Assembly (NCBI GenBank): GCA_039984955.1
Contig: JBDWTN010000007.1
Location: 1,744,501-1,808,500, forward strand
Direction: 5' to 3'
Length of the DNA: 64,000 nt
Source: Marinobacter alexandrii
GTDB lineage: Bacteria > Bacteroidota > Bacteroidia > Cytophagales > Cyclobacteriaceae
The notes under the pieces: model-generated
Told to the model about the DNA's origin: nothing
Databases searched by the model: none
Seen by the model: the letters and a program-made list of their open reading frames with translations, nothing else
Program-made: the position numbers and the translations under genes
Shown here: positions 26,129-35,562 of the stretch, one piece after another
Layout of the letters: each line of letters opens with the position of its first letter
How positions within the stretch are numbered: position 1 is the stretch's first letter

Positions 26129-27028
26129 ATGGTTGCACTTCCTACACCAACACAAGAAATCATTCACCCTTTACTTAGAGAAAAGCACATCCGCTTATTT
26201 GTAAAGCGTGACGACCTGATCCATCCAGAAATCATGGGCAACAAATGGAGAAAATTGAATTATAACATTGAAGCTATGCGACAGGAAGGAAAGAAAACCC
26301 TAATCACAATGGGGGGTGCATTTAGCAATCATATTGCAGCAACTGCAGCGGCAGCCAAAATTTATGCATTTGAAGCTATTGGGGTTATTAGAGGCGAAGA
26401 GTTAAATACAAAAAGTAATACAACACTCGAACTGGCATCTAAAAACGGAATGACGCTTGAATTTATAAGCCGACAAAATTTTAAAGACATAAGAGAGAAG
26501 CCCTCATTGCTTACCGATAAATATCCAGACTATTACTTTTTACCTGAGGGGGGAACTAATGACCTAGCAATTAAAGGAACAAAGGAAATCTTGGAAGAGA
26601 TTGAAATAGAATTTGATGTGCTTGCAACTCCAATTGGAACAGGTGGAACTTTTGCTGGTCTTTTAGCTTCTTCCTCATCCGAAAAAATTCTTGGAATAAG
26701 TTCCTTGAAGGGTTCTTTTATGCACAAGGAAATTGCTGACTTACTGAAAAAAAATTCCATTGACAGATCTAATTACCAACTATCAACTGATTATCATTTT
26801 GGTGGGTATGGTAAAACAACTTCCGAATTAATCGATTTTATCAACTGGTTTAAAGAAAAATTCAACATCCCCTTAGACCCCATTTATACCGGGAAGTCTT
26901 TTTTTGGCGTTTGGGATATGATTAAAAAAGGTAAATTTGAGAAAAATCTTAAAATAGTCCTATTACATACTGGCGGTTTGCAGAGTATATCAGGGTTTAA
27001 TCGAAAAAATGAAAATATTATTCAATAA
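26129..27028 (+). CDS. PLP enzyme, ACC deaminase / D-cysteine desulfhydrase family
   Basis: A 299-residue fold-type II PLP protein. VKRDDLIHPEIMGNKWRKL carries the Schiff-base Lys of the GNKxRKL motif, TMGGAFSNHIAATAAAA is the substrate-binding segment, and TPIGTGGTFAGLL is the phosphate-binding glycine loop. Family members deaminate ACC or cleave D-cysteine; sequence alone does not decide which. It is divergent from rluD with 17 bases between the chosen starts. Confidence 0.9.
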   Translation: MVALPTPTQEIIHPLLREKHIRLFVKRDDLIHPEIMGNKWRKLNYNIEAMRQEGKKTLITMGGAFSNHIAATAAAAKIYAFEAIGVIRGEELNTKSNTTLELASKNGMTLEFISRQNFKDIREKPSLLTDKYPDYYFLPEGGTNDLAIKGTKEILEEIEIEFDVLATPIGTGGTFAGLLASSSSEKILGISSLKGSFMHKEIADLLKKNSIDRSNYQLSTDYHFGGYGKTTSELIDFINWFKEKFNIPLDPIYTGKSFFGVWDMIKKGKFEKNLKIVLLHTGGLQSISGFNRKNENIIQ

Positions 27029-27056
27029 GACTTAACTTTAGATCAATTTGTCGGCG

Positions 27057-28661
27057 GTGAAAAAATTTGTGTGCATTATTATTACCGTATCTCTCTTTGC
27101 TTCGTGCAATGTCAACGAACTAGATTTTGACAATATAGAGGTACAGCCCATCACTGGTGTATTTAGCTTCCCTCTTGGGGAAACTACTTACCTCATGAGG
27201 GATATATTGACTAAGCAAACTGGGGATTCTCTGGATTTGTTGGAGGACAGTACATCTCTGTTTACACTTCAATACTTTGATACAATTACCTATAACGCTC
27301 CTGACGACTTCATTCAAATCAATGATATCACAGAAAGTGGGAGTATATCTTCTGTGCCAACAGCAAACGGCCCCATTACTATAAACTTTGGAGAAACATT
27401 CGTGTCTCTATATGATCCACAAAATGGTGAGCAGTTGGACTCTGTGTTTTATGAAAGTGGCGATCTTACCATCACTACAAATTCATCGATAAACGGAACT
27501 GTTGACTATAACTTTACTATTTCTAATACTACACGCGTAGATAATGGCACTCCCATAAGCTTAGGCGGCAGTATTCCTGCAGGTGTTGGCTCTGATACAC
27601 AATCTGCCTCGTTAGAGGACTACAAAACTTCATTGACAGACATGAGTGGTGATAATAGATACATCATCATTTTTGATGTTGAAGTTACACTTGCTACAGG
27701 AGATATGATGGATCCTACTGATGACCTATCTTTCGATCTTACTTATGGAAATCAAACTTTTAGCTTGATCTATGGAAAGTTTGGACAGGATACAGTTCAG
27801 GTTGGAGATCAATCAATCGAAATAGATTTTTTTAGCCAAGCTGCTAGAGAAGGAATTACTTTTGGAAACCCCAGCTTGACCTTTGATTTTAGAAATTCAT
27901 TTGGTGTTCCTGTAGAAGTTGATTTTTCTGGATTATCAGGCCAAGATGCTGAAGGAAATCAAACGTTTCTTACGGGTGACATTGTACGAAACCCTCGACA
28001 AATAGATGGATCCGATGTTAATACTCCTACAAGAGACGCCACTGGAGAGACGGTGCAATCAATTATTGAAATAAATAATACTAATTCTAATATCATCCAA
28101 CTATTCGGCTCGTCTCCAGAAAGACTTTTGTTCGATGTGATAGGTCGTTCAAATCCAGATGACGTAACAGCACTTAACTATCTTCATGCAGAAAGTCAAC
28201 TAACCGCCAATGTGCAATTGGAGGTTCCCATGGAAATTCAGCTAGAAAATTTCCAAGAGTCGGGCTTCTTTAGTTTAGATGGGGGTGTAGATCTCGAAAA
28301 CATTGACTCTGCATTTATCAGAGTCGTAACAATCAATGAGCTGCCTTTTTCAGGGACGGCTACCTTGGAGATTCAAGATGCTGACAGTACCACACTCTAC
28401 ATCGCAGCAGACAATATTATTTTAAAAGCTCCTCTTATCAATATACAAGGAGTAGTTACAGATCCAGGAGGAAGCACAGCGGATATCCCATTATCTCAAG
28501 AGGGTGTAGATGCTTTGGCAATTGCGTCTCATGTTAAAATTACTTTGACTCTCAATACTCCTGTAAGTCAGACTTCAAGAGAAATATACGTGAAGGTTCT
28601 GGCCGATTACACACTTGAATTAAAAGTTGGAATAGGTGGCAAGTTTAATCTTGAATTATAG
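27057..28661 (+). CDS. Large lipoprotein of unknown function, outer-membrane associated
   Basis: The GTG at 27057 gives a classic lipoprotein signal (VKKFVCIIITVSLFASC); a TTG three codons upstream is also possible. The mature ~515 residues are almost all beta-strand, acidic and rich in Asp/Thr/Ser (FSFPLGETTYLMRDIL, NTNSNIIQLFGSSPERL). No enzyme motif or known domain recognised. The stop codon directly abuts the ATG of the next gene, an outer-membrane protein, so the two are very likely translated from one transcript and may form a complex. Confidence 0.75.
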   Translation: MKKFVCIIITVSLFASCNVNELDFDNIEVQPITGVFSFPLGETTYLMRDILTKQTGDSLDLLEDSTSLFTLQYFDTITYNAPDDFIQINDITESGSISSVPTANGPITINFGETFVSLYDPQNGEQLDSVFYESGDLTITTNSSINGTVDYNFTISNTTRVDNGTPISLGGSIPAGVGSDTQSASLEDYKTSLTDMSGDNRYIIIFDVEVTLATGDMMDPTDDLSFDLTYGNQTFSLIYGKFGQDTVQVGDQSIEIDFFSQAAREGITFGNPSLTFDFRNSFGVPVEVDFSGLSGQDAEGNQTFLTGDIVRNPRQIDGSDVNTPTRDATGETVQSIIEINNTNSNIIQLFGSSPERLLFDVIGRSNPDDVTALNYLHAESQLTANVQLEVPMEIQLENFQESGFFSLDGGVDLENIDSAFIRVVTINELPFSGTATLEIQDADSTTLYIAADNIILKAPLINIQGVVTDPGGSTADIPLSQEGVDALAIASHVKITLTLNTPVSQTSREIYVKVLADYTLELKVGIGGKFNLEL

Positions 28662-30224
28662 ATGAAGAAATACCTAGCCGCAATAATATTCTTCTTGATC
28701 AGCCTGACCTTAGTTAAAGCTCAGACAAGTGTTTCATTTCAACACTTGGGCAATGCTACTTTTCAGAATAATCTATTAAACCCCTCTCTTATACCTGAAG
28801 GGCGATGGTTTGTAGGGCTCCCCATTTTATCTGGTGTCCACGTCCACGTAAACAATAAAGTAAGCTACAATGAGGCTTTTACTAAAGAGGCGAATCAAAC
28901 GACAATAAATATTGACAAAATACTCGGAGAATTACAAAATCAAAACTTATTGAGTATTCAAGCTAATGTGAATCTTTTACATATTGGCTATCGTCTTGAT
29001 TCTGGGCCTCTTGTCAGTTTTACTGCTAATGAACGTATTGAAGGTGATTTTCTTTATCCAAAAGAAATGGTTGACTATGTTTGGAATGGCAATAATAATT
29101 ATCTGAATGATGAAGTAGTGGTCTCTAAGTTTGGAGTACGGGCTACTCATTTCAGGGAATTCGGTTTAGGGATAGCTGCTCCAGTAAGCGATCAATTAAC
29201 TGTTGGAATACGGGCAAAATTTCTTGTCGGATTTGGCAACATTAGCACACCAGGCAACTTCAAAGCTTCACTTACCACAAATGGGGAAGCATACCAGATT
29301 GATGCGGATTGGAAAAATGCTTCATTAAGAACTTCTGGACTTGACATTTACCAACAAGAAGATGGTTTTACGAGCAGTGATCTAAGCTCTCATTTGATCA
29401 TGAATGGCAATACAGGTTTTGCTATAGACCTTGGAGGAACATATAAATTGAATCGGTATTATACCCTCACTGGAGCCATCGTAGACTTAGGATTTATCAA
29501 CTGGAAAGAAAATATAAATAACTACGCTCTAGGTGATACCACTTTCAATTACAGCGGTGTTAGCTTAGCTGACCTTGGTAATATTCGGCAGACACTTGAG
29601 GATTCGCTCTTCAGTAAGTTTGAGACTACTGAGAATAGCGAAGCGTATCGAAACTGGCTACCCATAAGAGCGCATGGTAGTTGGATCTATCATTACAGTC
29701 CAAACATGGATTTCTATGTTACAGCTGGAACACGACTGGTCCAAAGACAATTTAAGATGATGTATGGAGGTGGAGTCACATATAAATTTGGCAGGGCATT
29801 TACCGCATCTGCAAGTGCTACAAAACTTCCTCAACAATTCTTTAATGTTGGAGCAGCACTAACGGCCAAAGCTGGTCCTGTTCAGATGTATATGGCAGCA
29901 GATCAGATTGTCAACTTCTCAGTACCAGATGCTAAAGCCATTGATTTCCGTTTTGGAATGAATTTCGCCTTCGGGCAACTTGGTGGAGGCAAGGAATCTC
30001 CAAGTGGATTATCACGAAGTAAAATAGCAGGAGCAAGAGGATTGGATACAAATGTCTTCTTGGGCAAGAAAGTAAAAACCAAAAAACGTGACGGCATTTA
30101 TTCTATCATAAAACGTCAAAAACCTAGGGAGCTTAAAAGCAGAAGAACAAAACGAAATGGTGACGTTAAAAAGAAAAGCTTGAATGGTAGAAGTGGCAAG
30201 AAAAATACCAACGGCTCAGAATAG
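28662..30224 (+). CDS. Outer-membrane beta-barrel protein, DUF5723-like
   Basis: A 520-residue protein with a signal peptide (MKKYLAAIIFFLISLTLVKAQ) and a body of alternating strands typical of Bacteroidota barrels. It opens with an FQHLGNATFQNNLLNPSLIP segment reminiscent of DUF5723 and PorP-type proteins. The last ~70 residues are unlike a barrel end: strongly basic (KKVKTKKRDG, KSRRTKRNGDVKKKS) and probably disordered. Function unknown. It abuts the upstream lipoprotein gene and ends one base from the convergent methyltransferase. Confidence 0.72.
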   Translation: MKKYLAAIIFFLISLTLVKAQTSVSFQHLGNATFQNNLLNPSLIPEGRWFVGLPILSGVHVHVNNKVSYNEAFTKEANQTTINIDKILGELQNQNLLSIQANVNLLHIGYRLDSGPLVSFTANERIEGDFLYPKEMVDYVWNGNNNYLNDEVVVSKFGVRATHFREFGLGIAAPVSDQLTVGIRAKFLVGFGNISTPGNFKASLTTNGEAYQIDADWKNASLRTSGLDIYQQEDGFTSSDLSSHLIMNGNTGFAIDLGGTYKLNRYYTLTGAIVDLGFINWKENINNYALGDTTFNYSGVSLADLGNIRQTLEDSLFSKFETTENSEAYRNWLPIRAHGSWIYHYSPNMDFYVTAGTRLVQRQFKMMYGGGVTYKFGRAFTASASATKLPQQFFNVGAALTAKAGPVQMYMAADQIVNFSVPDAKAIDFRFGMNFAFGQLGGGKESPSGLSRSKIAGARGLDTNVFLGKKVKTKKRDGIYSIIKRQKPRELKSRRTKRNGDVKKKSLNGRSGKKNTNGSE

Positions 30225-30225
30225 G

Positions 30226-30951
30226 CTATTTTTTACACTCCAGAAAAGCTAATCCCCAATCGACAGAAAAGTAATTAGCTTTTTTTGTCCCTAGCTCTTT
30301 TAAAGCTTCCATTAATTCATCATTTGATGGATTTAAGTCTAGACAGAATAAAAGACGAAAAAAATCCTGGGCTTCTTCTTGATTTTCAAAATTCCACATG
30401 TAATCATCTTTGGCAGAGGTGACGTCAAAGCCTGCTTTAGAAATTTCTTCTATATCACTATCCTGAATAAACCTCCCAGCATGCCCCATGCTATTCCACT
30501 TATTAAGGAATCCATTTAAAAAGGAATCTAATTTTCCTCCTACAAGCGCATCCCCAATAATCAGCTTACCTCCCGGCTTAAGGACACGATACATTTCACT
30601 ATAAAATGCTTCCCTGTCTACAATGTGATGCAATGCAGCAAGGCTAACTATTTCATCAATAGTTTCATCTTCAATGTTGACTTTTGACTCTTTACATTTT
30701 TTGATCGACGAGTGATTATCATCAAATTCTCCAGAAAAATCATATGCTAAATAAGTAACGTCTGGATTTAAGTATTTTTCAAGATAACCTCCGCCGGCTG
30801 GTAAGTCCAGAACAATACTTGTTGGTTTTTGATCAAGTCTTTTTACGATTGCTAAAAATTCAGCATCTCTGGCCAATGGATATTTCTCCATTGCCAGCTG
30901 GTAAGATTTTCCTCTCTTATTAAAAATTTCCTCATACCCCTGCATCCACAA
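30226..30951 (-). CDS. SAM-dependent methyltransferase (class I)
   Basis: A 241-residue class I methyltransferase of the Methyltransf_11 type. Motif I is VLDLPAGGGYLEKYL, a variant of the usual DxGxGxG; an acidic residue lies after strand 2 (AYDFSGEF), then DEIVSLAALHHI and LKPGGKLIIGD as motifs IV-V. The substrate is unknown. Its start overlaps the QueC-like gene by 20 bases, which indicates translational coupling and a shared process. Met3 is an alternative start. Confidence 0.85.
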   Translation of the reverse strand: MWMQGYEEIFNKRGKSYQLAMEKYPLARDAEFLAIVKRLDQKPTSIVLDLPAGGGYLEKYLNPDVTYLAYDFSGEFDDNHSSIKKCKESKVNIEDETIDEIVSLAALHHIVDREAFYSEMYRVLKPGGKLIIGDALVGGKLDSFLNGFLNKWNSMGHAGRFIQDSDIEEISKAGFDVTSAKDDYMWNFENQEEAQDFFRLLFCLDLNPSNDELMEALKELGTKKANYFSVDWGLAFLECKK

Positions 30952-31576
30952 ATTCTTTTACATCCTTACAAGTTTGACATTTACCACAGGCCTGAGGAGG
31001 CTTGCCTTCTTTATACACAGGTCTTCTGCACCACCATGTGCTTTTTCTTACTTGCTCAGGCAAAAATTTCCAGATTTCCCCTTTCGTAAAATCAATTACA
31101 GGAAAAATATACTCCGGAAGATTCGTGTTCTCTAGTGACATCACGCTCTTAAAAATAGCCTGAGCTCTTTTCATACGAACCATAAAATTATCTCCACCAG
31201 AGTCTACATCCGTTTTCGTCCTACCCATGGCTACAAAATCTATTTCTTTTCTAGCTGCGCATATATTTCCAGAAAAGAAAGCGCACACATCCATATCGAA
31301 TGGAAAACGGCTTGATTGAAGCGGAGCGAACCCTGTTGTATTAAACGTACTCTCTGTTACCAGAAACTTTCTATTTACATTTTTATGATAGTAATTCAGA
31401 ATTGAACTAACAGCTGCCGCTTCTGCTTTAGCTCTATTTTCCCTATTAAAAATATGAATATGATGAACAATTAACGGGTGCTCTGTAAATTTTTCATTGG
31501 TCATTAATTGATGCAAAACACCCGTTGAATCAATCCCTCCTGAAAACATACAGAGTATAGCCGGCTTCTTTTCCAT
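30932..31576 (-). CDS. QueC-like PP-loop ATPase with zinc-binding C-terminus
   Basis: A 214-residue protein with the N-type ATP pyrophosphatase loop MFSGGIDSTG near the N-terminus and a four-Cys cluster near the C-terminus (TWWCRRP, ACGKCQTCKD; spacing C-x11-C-x2-C-x2-C), matching the QueC zinc site. QueC makes preQ0 from CDG with ammonia and ATP; QueC-like proteins also occur in other pathways and in defence systems such as Qat. No queD, queE or queF is nearby, so the true substrate is open. Its ATG overlaps the radA stop by one base (TAATG), and it overlaps the downstream methyltransferase by 20 bases. Confidence 0.78.
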   Translation of the reverse strand: MEKKPAILCMFSGGIDSTGVLHQLMTNEKFTEHPLIVHHIHIFNRENRAKAEAAAVSSILNYYHKNVNRKFLVTESTFNTTGFAPLQSSRFPFDMDVCAFFSGNICAARKEIDFVAMGRTKTDVDSGGDNFMVRMKRAQAIFKSVMSLENTNLPEYIFPVIDFTKGEIWKFLPEQVRKSTWWCRRPVYKEGKPPQACGKCQTCKDVKEFVDAGV

Positions 31577-32931
31577 TAAAATAGATGTCTAAATGTATCA
31601 CTGAGTTTAGAGAAAGAAAGCACCTTAATCTTGAATTGATCCATGTCCTTGGCTTTAAGGTTATGCTTTGAAATATATATTTCTTTAAATCCTAGTTTCT
31701 CTGCTTCATTAATTCTGTTTTCAATACGGCTAACGGGTCTAATTTCTCCTCCTAAGCCTACTTCTGCAGCAAAGCAAACATCATCTCCAATTGGAGCATC
31801 TTCAAAAGAAGAAAATATAGCAGAACAGATAGCTAAGTCTAATGCTGTATCCTGGACTTTAAGTCCACCAGCAATATTCAGAAATACATCCTGAGTACTC
31901 AGACGAATACCTAGACGTTTCTCCATTACAGCTAAGAGCATGGTTAATCTTTTATAGTCATATCCGGTTGTACTTCGTTGAGGGTTTCCATAACTAGTAG
32001 GGCTAACCAAAGCCTGTGTTTCAAGTATCAAAGGCCTGTTTCCTTCTAAGGTCGCTCCCAAGCCAATGCCGCTTAGTCCAGGTTCTCTTGGCGAGATGAG
32101 TATTTCTGACGGATTGGTCACTTCCCTCAGCCCATTAGCATTCATTTCAAACATGCCAAGCTCTGAAGTAGACCCAAATCTATTTTTGATCGTTCGTAAG
32201 ATCCGATATGAAAGATGCCTATCACCTTCAAATTGGAGCACAGTATCAACCATATGTTCCAGCACTTTCGGTCCAGCAATGGCACCATCCTTATTCACAT
32301 GGCCAATTAAAAAAATTGGAATTCCTTTTTGCTTAGCAAACTTCATTAGCTGCCCAGTACATTCTTTGACTTGAGAGATTGATCCGATTGCAGCTTCTAA
32401 TCGTTCTGAATGCAGCGTTTGAATGGAATCAATCACAAGAATATCTGGCGCTAAGCTTTCTGCTTGTTTAATAACTTCCGATAGGCTTGTTTCAGCGAAC
32501 AAAAAACACTGATCAGCAGTAGTCCCTATTCTATCAGCTCGCATCTTTATTTGCTCCGCACTCTCTTCACCGGATACATAGAGCGTTTTCTTTTGTAGCC
32601 TGACAGCCATCTGCAACATAATGGTCGACTTCCCTATTCCAGGTTCACCGCCAACCAAAACAAGAGAACCTGCAACGATACCTCCCCCCAAAACTCTGTC
32701 CAATTCACTAATTCCTGTGACCATTCGCTTACTCGCAGCATTTCCACCGGCTTCTTTAATGTTGATGGGAATACTTTTTTCTACTGAGAATTCTGGCACA
32801 TTTGACGTGCTTTTTGAGACTACCTCTTCTACATAAGTGTTCCACTCACCACATGACGGACATTTTCCTACCCATTTTGCAGACTCGGTACCACATGATT
32901 GACAATAAAAGACGGTTTTAACTTTTGCCAT
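31576..32931 (-). CDS. radA: DNA repair protein RadA
   Basis: A 451-residue RecA-like branch-migration helicase. It has an N-terminal C4 zinc finger (CQSCG, CPSCG), Walker A GGEPGIGKST (94-103), the RadA-specific KNRFGST near 246-252, and a C-terminal Lon-protease-like domain (DVFLNIAGGLKVQDTALDLA). Length is normal. It is the first gene of a three-gene run with the QueC-like and methyltransferase genes and is divergent from glyA. Confidence 0.97.
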   Translation of the reverse strand: MAKVKTVFYCQSCGTESAKWVGKCPSCGEWNTYVEEVVSKSTSNVPEFSVEKSIPINIKEAGGNAASKRMVTGISELDRVLGGGIVAGSLVLVGGEPGIGKSTIMLQMAVRLQKKTLYVSGEESAEQIKMRADRIGTTADQCFLFAETSLSEVIKQAESLAPDILVIDSIQTLHSERLEAAIGSISQVKECTGQLMKFAKQKGIPIFLIGHVNKDGAIAGPKVLEHMVDTVLQFEGDRHLSYRILRTIKNRFGSTSELGMFEMNANGLREVTNPSEILISPREPGLSGIGLGATLEGNRPLILETQALVSPTSYGNPQRSTTGYDYKRLTMLLAVMEKRLGIRLSTQDVFLNIAGGLKVQDTALDLAICSAIFSSFEDAPIGDDVCFAAEVGLGGEIRPVSRIENRINEAEKLGFKEIYISKHNLKAKDMDQFKIKVLSFSKLSDTFRHLF

Positions 32932-32983
32932 ATTAGCTTGAGATAAAAGCTAAGATATAAACTGTCTCATATAATTTTACGGT

Positions 32984-34258
32984 ATGCAAAAAGATCAGAA
33001 AGTTTTCGACTTAATAAAGGCTGAAGAGAAGCGACAATTGGAGGGAATAGAACTGATAGCCTCAGAAAATATTGTATCACCTCAAGTGCAGGAGGCCGCA
33101 GGCAGTGTGCTTACGAATAAGTATGCTGAAGGTCTACCCGGAAAAAGATATTATGGAGGATGTGAGGTAGTAGATCAAATTGAAGATCTCGCCCGTGAAA
33201 GAGCCAAGGAACTTTTCGCAGCTACATGGGCAAATGTTCAACCTCACTCAGGTGCGCAAGCGAATGCAGCCGTGATGCTCGCTTGTCTAAATGCTGGAGA
33301 TGAGATATTAGGATTTGACCTTGCTCATGGCGGTCACTTATCACACGGTTCCTCAGTCAATCTATCCGGAAAGCTTTACAAGCCAAATTTTTATGGAGTA
33401 GATAAGGAAACAGGATTGCTTGATTACGACCAGCTGGAGAAGGTAGCTCGAGAAAAAAATCCTAAGATGATTATTTGCGGAGCTTCTGCCTACAGTAGAG
33501 ACTGGGACTATGCAAGATTTAGAGCAATAGCAGACGAAGTAGGCGCAATACTACTTGCCGATGTTTCACATCCATCAGGATTGATAGCAAGAGGATTGCT
33601 AAACGATCCTTTAGAATACTGTCATATCGTTACTACTACCACTCACAAGACGCTACGAGGACCTAGAGGTGGAATGATTCTGGTACGAGACGATATGGAT
33701 AATCCTTGGGGTATTACCACTCCTAAGGGTGTAGTTAGAAAATTGAGTTCACTACTCGATTCAGGTGTATTCCCCGGAACCCAAGGTGGGCCACTGGAAC
33801 ACATCATTGCGGCTAAAGCTGTTGCTTTCGGGGAAGCTCTCTCAGAAGATTATATGAACTACCTTCTTCAAGTAAAAAAGAATGCTTCTGTCATGGCGGA
33901 TGCTTTTTTGAAAAAGGGATATGATGTTATTTCTGGCGGAACTGAAAACCACTTAATGCTCATAAATCTTCAGTCCAAAGACATCACAGGGAAGGATGCT
34001 GAAAATGCACTTATCAAAGCAGATATAACCGTAAATAAAAACATGGTTCCTTTTGACGAAAGAAGTCCATTTGTTACCTCCGGCATGCGAATAGGAACTC
34101 CCGCCATTACAACTAGAGGTATGATGGAAGATGATATGGTCAAAATCGTGGATCTTATAGATACAGTCATCACGAATAAAGAAAACGAAGGCAAAATCAA
34201 TGAAGTAAAAGCAGAAGTCAATCAATGGATGACTGGATTCCCATTGTTTAAAGGTTAA
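32984..34258 (+). CDS. glyA: Serine hydroxymethyltransferase
   Basis: A 424-residue PLP enzyme converting serine and THF to glycine and methylene-THF. The PLP Lys lies in [14 protein letters not shown] (Lys222). Other marks are [14 protein letters not shown], the Tyr-rich GKRYYGGCE and [11 protein letters not shown]. The length is normal. It abuts tatC with a one-base gap, suggesting a shared transcript glyA-tatC-rpiB. Confidence 0.98.
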   Translation: MQKDQKVFDLIKAEEKRQLEGIELIASENIVSPQVQEAAGSVLTNKYAEGLPGKRYYGGCEVVDQIEDLARERAKELFAATWANVQPHSGAQANAAVMLACLNAGDEILGFDLAHGGHLSHGSSVNLSGKLYKPNFYGVDKETGLLDYDQLEKVAREKNPKMIICGASAYSRDWDYARFRAIADEVGAILLADVSHPSGLIARGLLNDPLEYCHIVTTTTHKTLRGPRGGMILVRDDMDNPWGITTPKGVVRKLSSLLDSGVFPGTQGGPLEHIIAAKAVAFGEALSEDYMNYLLQVKKNASVMADAFLKKGYDVISGGTENHLMLINLQSKDITGKDAENALIKADITVNKNMVPFDERSPFVTSGMRIGTPAITTRGMMEDDMVKIVDLIDTVITNKENEGKINEVKAEVNQWMTGFPLFKG

Positions 34259-34259
34259 T

Positions 34260-35087
34260 ATGCCGCTAGATCAAATACCAGATGATAAAGAGATGTCTTT
34301 CCTGGACCATCTCGAAGAGTTAAGATGGCACATTATTCGTTCATTGATCGCCATAGTGATTTTTGCTATTGCTGCTTTTATCGCAAAGGATTTTGTAGTA
34401 GGCACAGTAATATTAGGTCCGTCCAGAACTGATTTTTGGACATATACTAAGCTTTGCGAACTAGCAGACTTAATTCGAACGCCTGCCTTATGTATTGACA
34501 CGCTTTCATTTGAACTTGTAAGTAGGAAACTCAGCAGTCAGTTTATGACTCATGTGTCAGTCTCCTTTATTGTGGGTTTGATTATTGGTTTTCCATATTT
34601 ATTCTGGGAAATTTGGCGTTTTATCAGGCCAGGATTGCATCCAAAAGAACGAAAAGCTTCAAGAGGAGCTACGTTTTCGGTAAGCGTGTTGTTCATTTTG
34701 GGAGTACTATTCGGCTATTTTGTTATTGCACCTATTTCAGTCAGGTTTTTTGCTACCTATCAAGTAGACCCATCACTTCAAAATCTATTTGACCTCTCAT
34801 CCTACATTAGCACAGTCACAATGATAGTTTTTGGAAGCGGTATTTTATTCCAACTTCCAGTAATCGTCTATTTTTTGACTAAAGCTGGAATTGTCAGTTC
34901 TTCTTTGATGAAATCGTATCGAAAGCATGCAATCATTGTAATTTTAATACTTGGAGCTGTAATTACTCCTCCAGATCCTTTTAGTCAGGTACTCATTGCA
35001 TTACCATTAATGCTACTTTATCAACTTGGCATTGTGATAGCAAAACGGATAGAAAAAAGAGAATCAAAACAAAATACGGAAACATGA
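34260..35087 (+). CDS. tatC: Sec-independent protein translocase TatC
   Basis: A 275-residue polytopic protein with six membrane segments. The N-terminal family motif is MSFLDHLEELRWHIIRS and the first-loop signature is PYLFWEIWRFIRPGLHPKERK. It is the twin-arginine signal receptor of the Tat pathway in the inner membrane. A periplasmic insert around residues 50-85 (TKLCELADLIRTPALCID) is often seen in Bacteroidota TatC. tatA is not in the window. Confidence 0.97.
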   Translation: MPLDQIPDDKEMSFLDHLEELRWHIIRSLIAIVIFAIAAFIAKDFVVGTVILGPSRTDFWTYTKLCELADLIRTPALCIDTLSFELVSRKLSSQFMTHVSVSFIVGLIIGFPYLFWEIWRFIRPGLHPKERKASRGATFSVSVLFILGVLFGYFVIAPISVRFFATYQVDPSLQNLFDLSSYISTVTMIVFGSGILFQLPVIVYFLTKAGIVSSSLMKSYRKHAIIVILILGAVITPPDPFSQVLIALPLMLLYQLGIVIAKRIEKRESKQNTET

Positions 35088-35133
35088 AATGAGCATACTG
35101 CGAATTCCATCTGACTCAATTAAATAAATACTC

Positions 35134-35562
35134 ATGAAAATAGCTATAGGTGGCGATCACGCCGGATTTCAGTATAAAGAGAGACTAATCAAGTACCTAG
35201 AAGGTGCCGGACATGATGTAACAGATTTTGGCCCTGATTCAGACGCTTCTGTTGATTATCCAGATCATGTACATCCACTAGCTTCCTCTGTGGCTTCAGA
35301 AGATCACGATCTTGGTATCTTGATCTGTGGTAGTGGTAACGGCGTGGCGATGACAGCCAATAAACATGAAAATGTTCGAGCTGCCCTGTGTTGGAATACA
35401 GAAATCGCATCATTGTCGCGGCAACACAATAACGCTAATATTATTTGCTTACCTGCAAGGTTTGTAGCCTATGAATACGCTGAAAGTCTAGCAGAGACAT
35501 TTGTCAATACTGAATTTGAAGGTGGAAGACATGGACGAAGAGTAGAAAAGATTAATTGTTAA
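35134..35562 (+). CDS. rpiB: Ribose 5-phosphate isomerase B
   Basis: A 142-residue RpiB/LacAB-family isomerase interconverting ribose 5-P and ribulose 5-P. N-terminal IGGDHAGFQYKERL, the active-site Cys in LICGSGNGVAMTANK, and the C-terminal FEGGRHGRRVEKI are all present. It ends in an 11-base convergent overlap with the membrane-protein gene on the other strand. Confidence 0.95.
   Translation: MKIAIGGDHAGFQYKERLIKYLEGAGHDVTDFGPDSDASVDYPDHVHPLASSVASEDHDLGILICGSGNGVAMTANKHENVRAALCWNTEIASLSRQHNNANIICLPARFVAYEYAESLAETFVNTEFEGGRHGRRVEKINC

Noticed and set aside
30226-31576. Queuosine biosynthesis operon
   Set aside because: Only a QueC-like gene is present; no queD, queE, queF or tgt, so the pathway cannot be claimed.
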